Shown: positions 1 through 11,833, numbered from the stretch's first letter. The stretch is 64,000 bases of DNA from Bemisia tabaci (GCF_918797505.1 NC_092796.1:1054001-1118000), one strand, 5' to 3'. Program-made: numbers and translations. Notes: generated by a model from the sequence alone, not told the origin.

Positions 1-46
1 GGCGCCCAATGAAAGATTGGAGGGATGGAACTGAAGCAGAAATGTT

Positions 47-140
47 AAGGTGCTCAAAGCCCAGGGGGTTGTAGTTGGACAGAGGGCAGTGGAGGTTAGG
101 TGTCGTAGAGCGCCAAGGAGTGCTATTAAAAGACTTATAT
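47..140 (-). repeat. Family C dispersed repeat, copy 1
   Basis: Read on the minus strand, this segment matches 35244-35334 over about 90 bases: both contain a block reading roughly AGCACTCC(C/T)TGGCGCTCTA, then CGACACCTAAC, and later GGG(C)ATTGAGCACCTT. Identity is around 75 percent by eye. A third, shorter piece of the same block lies inside a family A element at 10826-10866. No terminal inverted repeats or flanking duplications are visible, so the class of the repeat is unknown. Its left part may continue beyond the window. Confidence 0.6.
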
Positions 141-1616
141 GTATGCAGTAGTAATTCGTTAGTCGCGATGGTCACAGAATCGCGTTTCGATGCTTGATTC
201 ACGTAAGTTAGCTAAAAATAATAAGATCTGTCCAAACAGCAACCTTCTACGTTCAATATTGACAGATATCGCGCTTTGAAAAATTCGGTTAATGACCACA
301 TCCACCGCAGTAGAGACACCCTTGGTTCCTCCCACCTTGCTTTCATCGATAAGTCTCACGTTGTATAACCATTGCAAATAATAAGTGTCTCCCTGACTGA
401 CGAGAGCAAGGGGGGGGGGGGGACACCGAGGGTGTCGCTACCGCGGTGGATGACGTCATATACCGAAATTTTCAAACGCGTTAACTTGGTTAACATCAGA
501 CGTAGAAAGTTGCGATTTTGACGGATCTTATTATTTTCAGCTAATCCACAAGAATCTAGAATCAAGACACAATTCTGCTCATACATTTTAGGAGTCGCAG
601 CTGCGCGAAAATTCGAATGGACGTGACTAAGTGAAAAGATTTTATAAATGCGCTGGCACCATTGCATTGCTTCCCGCGTTTCACCTCCCCAGATGCAATG
701 TCACAAGTGTCATATCCTTTTGGCTATTCGTTGCGCCTGCAAATGGACCCTGTCGTCATTCTACATTCTGACGAATGATACTAATCAGTTCAAGCATGCT
801 CAAATATGACCATTGTCCTGGAGACCTGAGGAGGTGCCCGACTCTTCTTCTGCGCAACTGGGCAATTGCTTAACTTCGAGGTGGTATCATGACTTCGTCG
901 TCGAGTGCTTTTAGAGCTTTTACCTCTCCAACGAGCGCAAGATTTTCTTTTGGCGTGGTTTTTCTGCTACGAAAGAACGAGCTTTGAAAACATCGTTTTC
1001 CGTTGAAAAGGACATATTCATGATTCCGAAGTGGAGATACTATACGAGCGTCGCAAAAAAGCTGTGTTAATCCAGATTTATTTTTTACAAGAACACCAAT
1101 TACTTTAAAATTTTAGTGCCAGATGTAGGTTCTTGTTTCGAAAGTCTTTAATTGAAGTGAAGAATGGTTCTATTCAAAGAGTAATGAAAAAACCCCAATA
1201 AAATACGTGAGAAAATATGGGGACGGATCGTATGGAATCAAATTTTTTCTACCGATTTAGACCCGATTGTGACTTTGACTATTCTGTAATTTTCACTGTA
1301 AGCTACAATACCTGTGATTATTACGCTCTACCACTATGCACTACTTTGATTTATGTTTTCCAATGTGTGCTGTTCGTGTCAAAGTACTTACCTATCTTCC
1401 AATTTTTGGCAGCATGGCCTTCGGAAGCAAATAAAAAAACAAAAACAAAAACAAAAGAATGAATAACTAGCAAACGTATGACGAGAAAATGTAAATTTAA
1501 TGCATTTATAAATTGCACTAAACGAAGTTTGAACATTAATTTTTGAAGTCAGATTCATCTTTCAGAAATTCGTTCGGCCCAATGGCACACCGTAGAGCTC
1601 GGTAACGATTTCGCAA
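141..1616. other. Non-coding stretch with no recognised gene
   Basis: No convincing reading frame or repeat was recognised here. It contains a 13-G run (410-422), one TGACGTCA palindrome (451-458) and AT-rich DNA from about 960 to 1520. Short ORFs on both strands have no protein-like composition. Confidence 0.6.
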
Positions 1617-1741
1617 GTCGGCAACATCGTTTTTCCTCCATTTGAATCCATCGAAAATATCGATTTTAGGTGAAGCAAGCAGCCTCACCAAGAATCGATT
1701 GTTCTGCATACATTTAAAGGAGAAAAAGAGTGTTGCCAAGT
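1617..1741. mobile_element. Family J hairpin element, copy 1
   Basis: The two ends are inverted copies: CGGCAACATC then a TCCTCCATTTGAAT block on the left, and CATTTAAAGGAGAA then GTGTTGCCAAG on the right. Both arms carry an ATCGAT core. The same arm (TTGCCAACA..., TCC.CCATTTAAACCTATGG, ATCGAT) recurs at 13632-13787 and 52837-52962, so this is a repeated fold-back family rather than a chance hairpin. No coding capacity. No clear target-site duplication, so the mobilising enzyme is unknown. Confidence 0.55.
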
Positions 1742-2264
1742 TTAAAGAATTGCCACTGCTCTCAGATCGTCCTTGCACACGATCGGTCGCTCTCGACTCC
1801 CAGATGGTACCTTACCTTAACCCGCGCTCGCCGCAGTTCATTCAAAATTAAGCAAGTTGCACTCGGCTCCGCGTTGCAAAAATCGCCCATCAACTCCCCT
1901 TTCGCGGCGTCGGATACGCGGTTACGACAGCACTCCGCTGTCACCCGGACGCCTCTGTTCCCGCGCCGCGTTGTGCGAATCGCGAGGGATTATGGGTAAA
2001 AGCAAAAGGCACTAGGGAAGAGTGCTTCCGAGCTAATAGAATTGCGTCATTTTCCCGGGAATTTCCTCGATAAACCTGAAATCCCGCCGACCAGGGGGTG
2101 GAATGGGGAGGGGGGGGGGGGCAACGGTTCTATTAACACTACCGCTTGAGTTATAAGAGCGATGAAGGATTACGTTGCCAACGCGCCCGTGTCAGATCTC
2201 CCGCCTGGGAAACGTTTCATCGTCGTGGCGTAGCGAGTGGGTTTGTGAGTCAGGCGAGGCTAGG
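1742..2264. other. Non-coding stretch, moderately GC-rich
   Basis: No gene recognised. The part from about 1770 to 2040 is GC-rich with many CpG and is not repeated elsewhere in the window. A 12-G run occupies 2110-2121. Confidence 0.55.
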
Positions 2265-2538
2265 CAGGGTTGCAATTTTTCATGAAAAATAAAAACTTAA
2301 ATTTTTATGTGAGATATGCTTCATGGCGTTTCAGAAAAATATGGAAAATATTGAAAAATATTTTTCGAAATTAAATGCGAAATAAATGAAAGGCGATTTA
2401 ATGGATTGCTTTTTAGTATTTTCAGAGCGTCTTTCGTAAGCAGCCCCTGAAAATGTTTCATAGTTTGCACACATTTTTGAAATGTCATGAAATGTTCTGC
2501 GGGAATTTTCATTTTTTCATTTTACCCGTGCAACCCTG
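2265..2538. mobile_element. hAT-like MITE (CAGGGTTGCA ends)
   Basis: The element begins CAGGGTTGCA and ends TGCAACCCTG, a perfect 10-bp terminal inverted repeat; beyond it the arms stay loosely complementary (ATTTTTCAT/ATGAAAAA-type blocks). The flanks are AGGCTAGG (2257-2264) and AGGTAAGG (2539-2546), matching 6 of 8. CAGGG termini and an 8-bp duplication are hallmarks of the hAT superfamily. The interior is AT-rich with no ORF, so it is non-autonomous. Confidence 0.65.
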
Positions 2539-4551
2539 AGGTAAGGCGAATGCGAGCGCTGGGACGCGTTTTTTCACTTGCAACATTTGGGTAAAAACAC
2601 GACCGATATTCCAGGATCCATTTCGGGAATCGGGAATTGTGTGCGCATGACATTGAGCTTTAATTAGGTATAGCGTTTGGCAGACACGGAGAGAAATTTT
2701 TTTGGAAATCAAACGAAACTTTTACACAAAAATAATAATGAATAAATAAATAAATGAATGAAAGGAATAAAAGTGAAACTTTTTTACTGTTTTCAACCTA
2801 TGAGAACGTACAACTCGACGATGAAACCGCAGAAACAATGATCTCAGTTCACAGCGCTTCAGACTTCCCCTCACAATTTATTTTCTACATGAAAGAATAT
2901 TTGACGGCATTTCTCGAAAACTAACATAATTTTTATTCTCTGAATGAAGAATATTCTAAGAAAATTTCAAGCAATAATGTCGGTTTGTTCTCTTTTGACA
3001 AATTGAAATGGGGCCGGGTATTTTAAAACGCCGAAAGCTAGACACACATTTCAGCAATTTCACCGTTGACTTGCACTTATTCACAGAATTTTGATGTGAT
3101 CAGACCATCCAGCGCAGCGACTGTGCACTGTGCAGCTATAGCGCCTGGAGAAAGCAACAATTCGACGTTGGCGGCTGTCCATGTTGCATATACATCGATT
3201 TGAAGGCGTTTTTGCACTCGGTATTGTACGCTATTTCATCTGGCTACGAGGTATACATTAAACATTTTGCGAGTATTAAAATACGCGGCGCTGCAGGAGG
3301 TGGGTGCGTATCTTGGGCAACATTACGCAGATTTGAAAGAGGTTGTATCGTTTGATGGAGATACTAATTTATTAAGACGTCACGCATAATAATTTTAACG
3401 TGTCTTGAACGGATTTCTGAGGGATATTCCGATATTGTAATGTCATTTCTAGGAATTTGTAGTTATAAAAGCATTTCAGACCAAGTTGACCGGGGAGATT
3501 GTAAACCACTTTTTTTCTACCTACCATTACTGTGCTTCAGAAATAGCAACCTCAATCTGACCAGTGCATATAACGCGATTTCATCTAAAGTTTTCGCGAT
3601 CTTTGGGAAAAGAGGATCCAGGTTTATAGGTAGATTTTTAATGGAGTTCAGCTGGAAATTTCATTAAGAACGTCCTGGTTCCCAGCAATATTCGGCTAAA
3701 ATGTAATTTACCGGGGAAACTATGATAGAGAAAAACTCATTGAACACGGTACTTACGCATTTTGAAAAGCCACGGAGAATGTTTTTGGAAATTCAGGGTC
3801 CCATTCCGAGCCTTTGGCATTGTTGGAGGACCTTGGTCGGGCACGGTTTACATGGGTCGGTAACAGAATGCCAAAAACCGCAAATTCAGCATTACATGAT
3901 TCAGGGTTGATCTCTTGGTATGAGTGCTTTTCAATCAAGCGTCTCATTCCAGCAGATACTTTTTATTGAATCAAAGCGTGTGGATGAGCTCTTAAAAGCG
4001 ATAAATCTGCCGGAAGCATCTGAATCCATTACTTCCGGTCGGAAAGCCACGCGAAAAAAGGCTTCCCCGAGACAAGACTGAGAACGACGTATCGGGAAGG
4101 GAGACGTGGGGAAAGTTTAATGAAAAGTTAAGTAGGTCGTCAGGAGTTCCATGAAGTACGAATCGAGAGAACTTGAGAACTATTAAAAATGATTTCGGGT
4201 CCGCCGGTCCGCCAACCGCAATCGCCACCGCTGTTGAAACATCGCTCTCAAATTACAGTTATTCACGGGTTCAAGAATAGGGCTAGAGGAAGGAAATATA
4301 AGGAGTGACGTTATTATTTGTGTGATGATGTCATGGAATACAGCATAAAATATTTTCTCGATTAAACATTTGAAAAATGATACAACGCGCACAGTAAATT
4401 AGTCAAGCATTTCAGCCCATGGCATATACATTGGCTGAATTTGACGGTTTAATGATCTTCTGTCCACCCAGTTTTCTTCAGTTTCTCATTCGTGTATTGG
4501 CTGAACGTCAAAATGTGCAATTCTCACCGATGATCGAACATTTCTGCTTGC
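2539..4551. other. Non-coding stretch with no recognised gene
   Basis: No supported gene or complete repeat. An AATA/AATG-type microsatellite occupies about 2732-2765. Short ORFs on both strands lack any recognisable domain. Confidence 0.55.
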
Positions 4552-4805
4552 CAGGGATGTAAATTATCACAATTCTCTGATATTTTCTCGATTTAATAAA
4601 GCAATTCCAAGGAATTTCTACCTAAAATTTCCATTTTAAATATGACATTTAAAAAAAAAATGCCGTCATTACCAATGACCGGGCAATTTTAAGGCGCGGT
4701 TCACATTCCGATTTTCCGAGAAAAAAATTGGACCAGTCACTAGAAAAACTCCCTAATTTTCCGGATATTTTTTTTCACTTCCCTGGAATTTTTCAGGTCA
4801 TTGCA
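4552..4805. repeat. Family M repeat, diverged copy
   Basis: Begins CAGGGATGTA and is made of degenerate TTCCCTGGAATTTT / AATTCTCTGAT phrases like the better-preserved element at 48929-49228. The right end is eroded, so the boundaries are approximate. No ORF. Likely a non-autonomous hAT-like remnant, by analogy of the CAGGG start only. Confidence 0.35.
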
Positions 4806-5620
4806 ACTTCACGGACAAATTGAGATAGGGGTTGGGTCCCAACCTGGACAAGTCCGATCAATTGTGGTAGTACCTCAATAAATTAGGTTACGAACCCAAA
4901 TGGTGCGGTGCTACCCCAGCTTATGTTGCGATACTACCAAAATCAATCGGAAAAATATCCATAGCATCCAAAAAGTTGGGGAAGTACCACAATTTTAATG
5001 GATAACCGCTGAGAATTTTTTTCGTGTCTTGCCATAAAATGCCTTGTCGGCGATTTAAATTTCTAAAACCACTCTGGCAACCCCACCCGCGTCGTTCGAC
5101 TCTTGATAACTTTCATGCGAATTTAATTTATTCAAATGAAAATCTCACAAGCGAACTGCTTCGCTTCTGGTTATTCGTGCGACAGATACAAATAGAAGCA
5201 AATGAGGTGAAAATAATTTCGCCGATAGGAGGAGAGCGAAAAATCCGGCGCGGAGGAGAAGGGGGAAAACTTCCGGCGTTTGGTTTTAAGGAGATTGGAT
5301 GATGAAGATTGCCCAAGGGGGGGAGGTAGAGCGCCAATATCCGGGCTCAAGTTAAGCGATTAAGACGGCGGTAATATTCTTTGCGTTTATGAAATAGAGC
5401 TTCAAATATTTTATCGCCACGGCTCCGCCACCAGAACTTTCAGCGCCGGGGCCGAGGGAGGGACTAAATTAGCCTTTTCCCAATGCAAAGGTAATGCATT
5501 TTTCTCCGTGAGATCCCACAGAGCATCCAGCCTTGATATCATTCTTCAAATCCTCCAGTGCTTCTTCTTATGGTCGCACGACGTCGGAGAGAAACAAAAA
5601 TCACTTATTGAGGAACGATT
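4806..5620. other. Non-coding stretch with GC-rich island
   Basis: No gene recognised. Around 5080-5470 the composition shifts to GC-rich, CpG-containing DNA interleaved with AATTTAATTTATT and TTTATGAAAT blocks, a texture seen in the other islands of this window. Function is unknown; a regulatory role is only a guess. Confidence 0.45.
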
Positions 5621-5754
5621 GGACCACATGCAATAAGGAACCACTATTTCTGGCTCATTTTAGAAAGAGCATATATGCCATCGATTTCCCAAAGTGGTAA
5701 GGTGTTTTTATGGAAGAGCCAGAGATAGTGGCTCCTTATTGCAAAACGTAATCC
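5621..5754. mobile_element. Family B hairpin MITE, copy 1
   Basis: A 134-bp hairpin: GCAATAAGGAACCACTAT on the left and ATAGTGGCTCCTTATTGC on the right. On the right end the G(C/T)TCC core is followed by exactly 19 nt to the terminus ...AATCC, the spacing shared by families A, B, D and G. The left end appears to have lost 3 nt of that spacer. Flanks are gatt / aatt (3 of 4). The family A element at 5759 abuts it with only 4 bp between. Confidence 0.7.
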
Positions 5755-5758
5755 AATT

Positions 5759-5900
5759 GGACCACGTTATATACGCAAAGAGGAACCAAGCCACATCAGC
5801 TGCTGCTAATTCAATTGGGCAATTTAATTTTTAAATGAGAACGGTTAGGCGGATTTTTTTTGCAAATTTCAGTGAATTTTCTGCATAAACGGATCAAAAT
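5759..5900 (+). mobile_element. Family A MITE, truncated copy
   Basis: Begins GGACCACGTTATATACGCAA and carries the family A phrase GAGGAACCAAGCCACATCAG, then the internal CAATTTAATTTTT...GAGAACGGTT..GGCGGATT blocks and an inverted AAATTTCAGTGAATTTTCTGC arm. The matching right terminus is absent, so the 3' half has been lost or rearranged. Confidence 0.65.
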
Positions 5901-7294
5901 TGTGTTCTAGTGTAACTTTTGGTCAATATAGGAGGTGAAACACAAACCAATCACATACAAAATTTTGTGTTGATTTTGGTACAGTTTGCGGTAAATTTAG
6001 CGCAGAAAACATAGAATAGACTGGAAAAATGCACGTCTCCAACTGCCACGTTGGTTTTCACTGCTCGTTTTTGCTGCTGGGTCTTAGTAGTCAACAGCGA
6101 TAAAAAGAGGTTAAATATTCTTCATTTTGATAACAGCCGAGTGTCATAGGCATTTCGACACACAAACTGAAAGCACTGGGCGAATATAAAAATTAGTAAA
6201 ATAATATTTTTTGCAAATGAAGTACTCAGCTAGCGCAAGAAGGAAGCCTGCTTTTCTCGTAAACGCCAAGTACTGAGAACAGGCACAAACGTTCCCGGAA
6301 ATTCGGGTCTCATGATGAGGTACTCCATTCGAAAGTTGTTAAAAGTCACAGTAATGCCGTTGAAAGATAATTAGTTGTGCTGCGATGACGTTTTCCTACT
6401 TGCTACTGAATTGTATCCACAAAACAGACCTTTCGCAGAAATTTCCCGCTCGCGAAGCCCAAAGCGTAACAACCTGTTTTCTCAGTAAAGTATTTAGTGT
6501 CCAACAGAAATGTGCACGCCTTAAACTCCCGTCGTTACTCGTGTTTCGAAATATAGGGGACCTCAAAAATCAAGTGCTACAGGCTACAACTTATTTAATT
6601 AATCGAGATATAGATTTTTTTCAAGTGCTTCCAACTCCCGGGCTATCTGAAAACGCCTTCAGGATATTGAAACAAGAACAAACATAAAATTAGGTTTGTA
6701 TAAGAGATATAACCGTATTTTTGTTCTTGTTCTTTTTTTCTTCCCGAGGGCTTTCAGAGAACGTTCGAGAAAGGGGAAGAAAAAATCTTCAATGTCGGCA
6801 TATTCTTTGCTGATTAGCGAGCCTGAAATCGTCATGGCTGTTGACCCCGCGATCTTTTTCCTGCTACTTTAAATATTTAGGAGTGATCTGTCACCACAAG
6901 TTGACATGTTATTCCTCTACCTTTTTCCCACCAAAAATACTCCCTTAGAAGAATATGGGCCCTTCACAGGAATAAAGACATCCAATTAACCGTTTATTTT
7001 TTAAAGAGCACAAGCGACCAACACTTTGAGTCATGATTTTCCTCACCTAAAATAATTCATGAGTTCTTTTGAATAATTACTTATAGGCTTTACGCTGCTG
7101 CCACGACTGTCCATCTTTATCTGGTTTTACATCAAATTAAATACACATATTTTTTTTTTTTCACAAAAGTATCAGTAAGCATAATCTTAGGAGTATCGAA
7201 AAGAGAATATCCAAGAGAACTACGCAACACCAATCTTCGGTGATTGAGTATTGTAAAAAAAATAATCGTTGCGAATACCTTGCAAAAATAAAGA
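5901..7294. other. AT-rich stretch with no recognised gene
   Basis: No gene or complete repeat recognised. A 100-codon open frame at 6385-6687 (+) has no recognisable domain, and I treat it as chance. Confidence 0.5.
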
Positions 7295-7560
7295 GTGAAA
7301 AAGCATCCAGTTTTGGGAGTCCTGGGCACCTCCCGCGGTATCGGAACTCGGGATCGACTCGTGGAATCCGGCCGTGGCGTCCGGGCCGAAAAAGTAATTA
7401 AAGGGTTTTGGGTGGGAGGGCCGGCGCGAATTCAAAGATTTACCTACGCACCGAGGCCCAGGGTGAAGATTACCGGGGCCATAATTTATGAATTACAGGG
7501 ACGGAGAGCTTGTCCGCATAATTTTTGACTTAAGTAGATAAGTATTTTGTTAGCTCAATC
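7295..7560. promoter_or_regulatory. GC-rich island with TAATTA cores (candidate cis-element)
   Basis: An abrupt GC/CpG-rich segment within AT-rich DNA. It contains AGTAATTAAAGG (TAATTA at 7395-7400) and CATAATTTATGAATTAC near 7480. It is not repeated elsewhere in the window. Mixtures of CpG-rich blocks and homeodomain-type TAAT cores are typical of developmental enhancers, but nothing here proves function. Confidence 0.2.
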
Positions 7561-7603
7561 TTGTACTAATGTTCACTCTGGGTTTTATTCTTAAGCGATC
7601 GGA

Positions 7604-7648
7604 GCGACGCGACGCGCAATAAATCAACCCCGCGTCGCGTCGCGTCGC
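7604..7648. repeat. GC-rich CGCGT/GACGC hairpin
   Basis: GCGACGCGACGCG on the left pairs with CGCGTCGCGTCGC on the right across a short AT-containing loop. The arms extend to CGATCGG / CCCGATG. The right arm is itself a (CGCGT)n microsatellite. Either an expanded simple repeat or a protein-binding palindrome. Confidence 0.5.
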
Positions 7649-7774
7649 CCCGATGGGAGGACAGGCAGACGCTGTCCTATCAAAATTATTTACTGCGCCC
7701 GAAACGCGGAATAACACGCGCTGTTGCCAATGCTCCAAGCCGATGGATTCATTGCCTCGAAACAATAATCAAAT

Positions 7775-7856
7775 AAGAGCAAATACCAAGAGAAATACAG
7801 AAAATACCAGGAAATACAGAGAAAATACCATGAGAGATAGAGAATATACCAGGAGA
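7775..7856 (+). repeat. Degenerate tandem repeat, AAATACCA/GAGA units
   Basis: About five imperfect units of the form (A)AATAC(C)A(G)-GAGA are strung together. They keep a 119-codon frame open by composition alone (RNTENTRKYRENTMRDREYT-type peptide), which is therefore not taken as a gene. Confidence 0.55.
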
Positions 7857-10199
7857 GCACAACCTAACATCTCTGCGAAAAATAGTAGTGCTACAGACGG
7901 CCCACATGGTGCAAAATGTCAAGAATTGAAGCGGAGGCTCTGGAGATATAGTTTACCTTTGGCAATCGCCTGGAACAGGGACCTAACCGTCTTTTTCAAG
8001 ACGATAATTTAGCTTGTATAAAATAAAAATAACAATTATTTGAGGTTTTCGTTCCTTTGAAGATTTTGCAACCTCTCCACGGGACGTTTCGCGAGATTTG
8101 TCCCATGAAAAAATCTCACTTGCGAAATTGGGAAAAATATAAAATTGGTCGATTCCAGTCACAGTGCTTAGAGTCATTGTGGAGTCTCAAGGGCGGCTCA
8201 GAGAGAAAACGTAACTTTGGCACTTTCGGGGGGGGGGGGGGATAACGGTGTCTAAAATATTGTTTTTGCTCCAAGCTTTTACGTTTTCAGATGTTATAAT
8301 AAAGTAGGATCCGATTTTACAGATCCATCCGTCAAGTTTTGTGAAAGATTGTCGACACCACAACCCCATTCGCAGAGTGCGAATTCCTCGCACTTGGGAC
8401 TTTTTGACCTGAATCACGCGAGCTGACAACTGGGCCGGCAAATTGATTGACATTACTGCTAGGCGTCAACTTTGAAATCAATGGTGTCATTTCTGGAAAA
8501 TGTTGGGGTAGGAGAGAAGTTGCCCGAGAGCATTCTAGAGAAAGCATGATTTGTTTGACAGGGGTGGGTCGGTCGGTGGGGCGAGGAAAAACTTCACATC
8601 GAAAGATTCCGTAAAATCGGTCAAATTCGACCCAAAATTCGTTTGACAGCAAATTCATTATCAAATGTTAAACGGATTCTCGGGAAAAACAGACATCAAT
8701 TTGGAGGGCCTTAATTAATGCGTGATACCCTACGCTTTGTCTTACAGTTAGTTTAGTTGCCTTGTTGACCCAAACCCAACTATCCTACTTCCTCTCTCTT
8801 CTCGTTGTGTTGGTGATTGGGGGAAGAGGGGGGGGGATGCTATCGATGAGAATGCCATAATTTTTCTTCCCCGAATCCCTCTGAATAATCTATCTATGCT
8901 CTATTAAGAAATCTAAAAGAGAGAAAAAAAACATAATGAGAACACACCATTCTGAAGACGGACGGCAGATCACGCGTAAATTAAAAATTGATAAATTTTC
9001 GAGCTTTGAGCCCCAGCGCGAACGAAGAAAACTTCTCTTTTTAATCCAGTCCTTAGTTTTTCTCATCGAACTTTTTTCAAAGTACCTCCGAATAACTCGA
9101 TCCATTAAACTTTAAATCTAGTTTGCGAGCCTTACCGTTAATATTTAAAGAAAACGATTATTGAGCTCTTATGAACTTCTGAAGCTTTATATTAGCTCGC
9201 GAGGTACATGAAGTGAGCATATACTCTTATATTCCTCTGAGAAGTAGGACAAAAGAACGACGTTAAATGCCGTAAAGAGGCGCTAAATAGGTACAGGTAC
9301 ACCCACGTAACTGTTACTTTTTGCTCGAGCTTTGAATGTTTGATGGAGGAAGTTCTACGATGAAAGTAACATTCAGTTTGTCACATGCAATTCATCACTT
9401 TCCTTACTTATTAGCACCGTGCATTTGCATAATATTTTGAGCTCCATCACTCTCAAAATGCTATCATGCACATGTTTAAGCGGTCTGTGGTATCTATTCC
9501 GTGAACTTCCTCTTTAGGTGAGTCTTCTTGTTGCCAAGTGAAGTTCCGAATAAATTTCTGTCGAAAAGAAGTAATTACTCGCTCAAAACTAATAATAATT
9601 CCACCAAATCTACATCTATATCTGTCAAAAACTGTTTCAAGTTTTGAATTTCACATACCTGCAATGTTTTTTGCGCCTAAGCAGTCGCTCATGAACGAGG
9701 GAAAATTTCTTCAAATAGATGAAAAAAGGAAAGAAAGAAAAGAAAGAAACGCGCGTTCAAAATTTGATAAAATAAGAAAGCAAGCGAGTCCTAAGCATAT
9801 TTATTTTTTACATTTTAAACTTGTGCTGACTTCATAAGTATTTCTTCTTAAAATAGATATCTGTGTAATAACCTCTTTTTTCTCAAAGTTCTAGGAGATA
9901 ACCTATTTATTATTTTCCTGCTTTATTTCTTGAAAAAAATCTAGGATGACACCTACATCTTTCGAAACACAATTCACCAGTGAAATTGTTTTAGAAGAAA
10001 GATTTGAATATCACATCCTTCCTTAAGGATCTTTAAATTTTTCGCTTTACTTCACCGATTCATCGAGCAGAAAAATTTCGATTTCCAAGTGGCTCGAAAA
10101 AATGTATCGGCACGTAGGTTTTCATGCAGAGGCGTCCCACTCGAAGCTGCTCTAATATAATCTTTTAAGTGCTTTTAGTGCATTTTAAATTCAATATCG
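7857..10199. other. Non-coding stretch with no recognised gene
   Basis: No gene or classified repeat. It contains a 14-G run (8228-8241), a 9-G run (8828-8836) and a GAAA/GAAAG purine microsatellite at about 9724-9750. ORFs on both strands overlap each other with no domain signature. Confidence 0.55.
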
Positions 10200-10540
10200 C
10201 CCCGGTTATATTTAGGCGAGGGGCATCAATCAATTCGGACCACACTAAATAAAAATCCGAGCGTTTAAATTGGAGCCAAAGAAGGGCGGCCGGAGAAGGT
10301 AGGCTCGAGAACACAGCCGGCCCGCGCAATAAATAAGTGGTATCTTGACAAGTGAAGTTGAGGGAAATGCCCGGGCCGCCCTTTTTACATAAGAACTATT
10401 CCATCGGCCGGATATTTACAAGAAGTCGGGAGCGATTAAAATTAAGAGCTGTATAGATTCCGCCGAAAGTTGAAATTTATTGCTCTTGTTCGGTTCTGCG
10501 GACCCGCGGTCAGTTCCGCGAACACGTGGATGACTCACGG
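10200..10540. promoter_or_regulatory. GC-rich/TAAT-mixed island (candidate cis-element)
   Basis: CpG-rich blocks (GGGCGGCCGGAG, CCGGCCCGCGC, GGGCCGCCC) alternate with AT tracts (AATAAATAAG, GATTAAAATTAAG). Unique within the window. No ORF. The arrangement resembles other islands here, and a regulatory role is inferred only from texture. Confidence 0.2.
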
Positions 10541-10699
10541 AGGAGCTAGTTCTTTGCTATTTTTCGCATATAAATCACCGTGACACAAGTAAAATTAAGT
10601 ATTTTTCGCTTTCCAATGGGTGTGCACCACTAGTCTGCCACACAAGTATCGTCGTTGAGGCGTTTATTAGGTGAAGAGCGATATCAGGAGCATTAAAAT

Positions 10700-11023
10700 G
10701 GACCGCGTTTTACAGAGAGGAACCAAACCACATCAGCAATTGTCAAATTTAACTGGGAAATTTAATTGTTACGAGAGAACGCTTGTGCAAATTCCTTTGA
10801 AAATGTTGCCTCGTACATATTATACGTCGCTTTGTAGCACTCATTCACGCTCTACGACACCTCGCCTTTTTAACCGCTTAACCGCCGACTTTGCTTCGTA
10901 CTGTGCAGAAAATTCACTGTTTGCACACAAATTTGCACAACCGTGATAACGTTAAAAAGTAAATTGGCAATTAAATTTGGCAATGCCTGATGTGGCTTGC
11001 TTCCTTTCTGCTTAACACGGTTC
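10700..11023. mobile_element. Family A MITE with internal family C fragment
   Basis: Left end GGACCGCGTTTTACAGAGA then GGAACC; right end TGGCTTGCTTCCTTTCTGC ending ...ACGGTTC. The element is flanked by an exact 4-bp duplication aaat (10696-10699 and 11024-11027). It is 324 bp, against 251-256 bp for complete sister copies. The extra length coincides with a block at 10826-10866 that matches family C repeats (TAGCACTC..., GCTCTACGACACCT). This suggests insertion or capture of foreign sequence. No transposase frame. Confidence 0.85.
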
Positions 11024-11027
11024 AAAT

Positions 11028-11566
11028 ATCACCCAACGTTGCATTCGCGGTATGCTCGCAAAACTACGTGGACCGTTTTAAGAAGGGAGGAACCGAAGAC
11101 ATTTTGGTAAACTTGTGCCTAATTTTGTGCCAAAAAAAGAATCGCTTTATACTCCCTATGTCTTCTTTATCTATAGCTTTGTCTATAAATTTCAAAAATC
11201 AGCCCGCTGTTCTTTTGAAACTTGAGTCGCCTGAAGCTGAGAGTCCTCGCTTGACGATCCTTGAACTTGGGTGTCCTGCACGGGCAATTTCCTCGTCTCC
11301 TCGTCGCGATTGAGCGGAATGAAAACAGACACGGACAGACGACTGCCGCCAGTCGTCTTGCCTGCCGAAAATCAATCTTGCGGATCGTTCAGGACACCGC
11401 GGCAGGGACCAGTGCGGTTGACCAATGAGACGGGAGTAAGAAAATTAGATTAATAATTTCTAGAGCGGCTTATTTCACTGGGCCTGGCGTTGTCACTTCG
11501 GGAGCTTGGGGGGATCAATTCGTGATGTAGGCCTCGTGCTGCTCTGAATTGAAAAGTGGGATGTTA
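11028..11566. other. Non-coding stretch with family L fragment
   Basis: 11146-11208 is a solo right arm of family L (CTTCTTTATCTATAGCTTTG then ATTTCAAAAATCAGCCCGCT), matching the arm at 43180-43240. The remainder, moderately GC-rich from 11220 to 11450, holds short ORFs without recognisable domains. Confidence 0.55.
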
Positions 11567-11697
11567 GTTACGTCGCTGCTCTGACATGAGGGCATAACTC
11601 TATTTCCAAATGAGCTCCGGGAAGAAGAGAGTTATACGGAGCATAGGGCTCCAATAGAAATCGAGATGCGCTATTATGTCAGTGGAGCGACGAGTAA
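11567..11697. mobile_element. Family O hairpin, copy 1
   Basis: The left arm TTACGTCGCTGCTCTGACAT and the right arm ATGTCAGTGGAGCGACGAG are inverted copies. The inner parts also pair (CTCTATTTCC... with ...AATAGAAATCGAG). Another copy lies at 31493-31625. Roughly 130 bp with no coding potential. Confidence 0.55.
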
Positions 11698-11833
11698 TTC
11701 GGTCCACAGTATAAACATGCCGTAACGCCGTTCAATATTTTACATTTTTCTACAAGCTATAATGTTCTGTGGCATCATGAGCATATCAGTGGCTTAAGTT
11801 CTCTGTGCTCCGCTTAAATTATTCCAGAATTAT

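Noticed and set aside
7653..8012. 119-codon plus frame with repeated Arg/Asn/Thr/Glu
   Set aside because: Openness is explained by the tandem AAATACCA/GAGA repeat.
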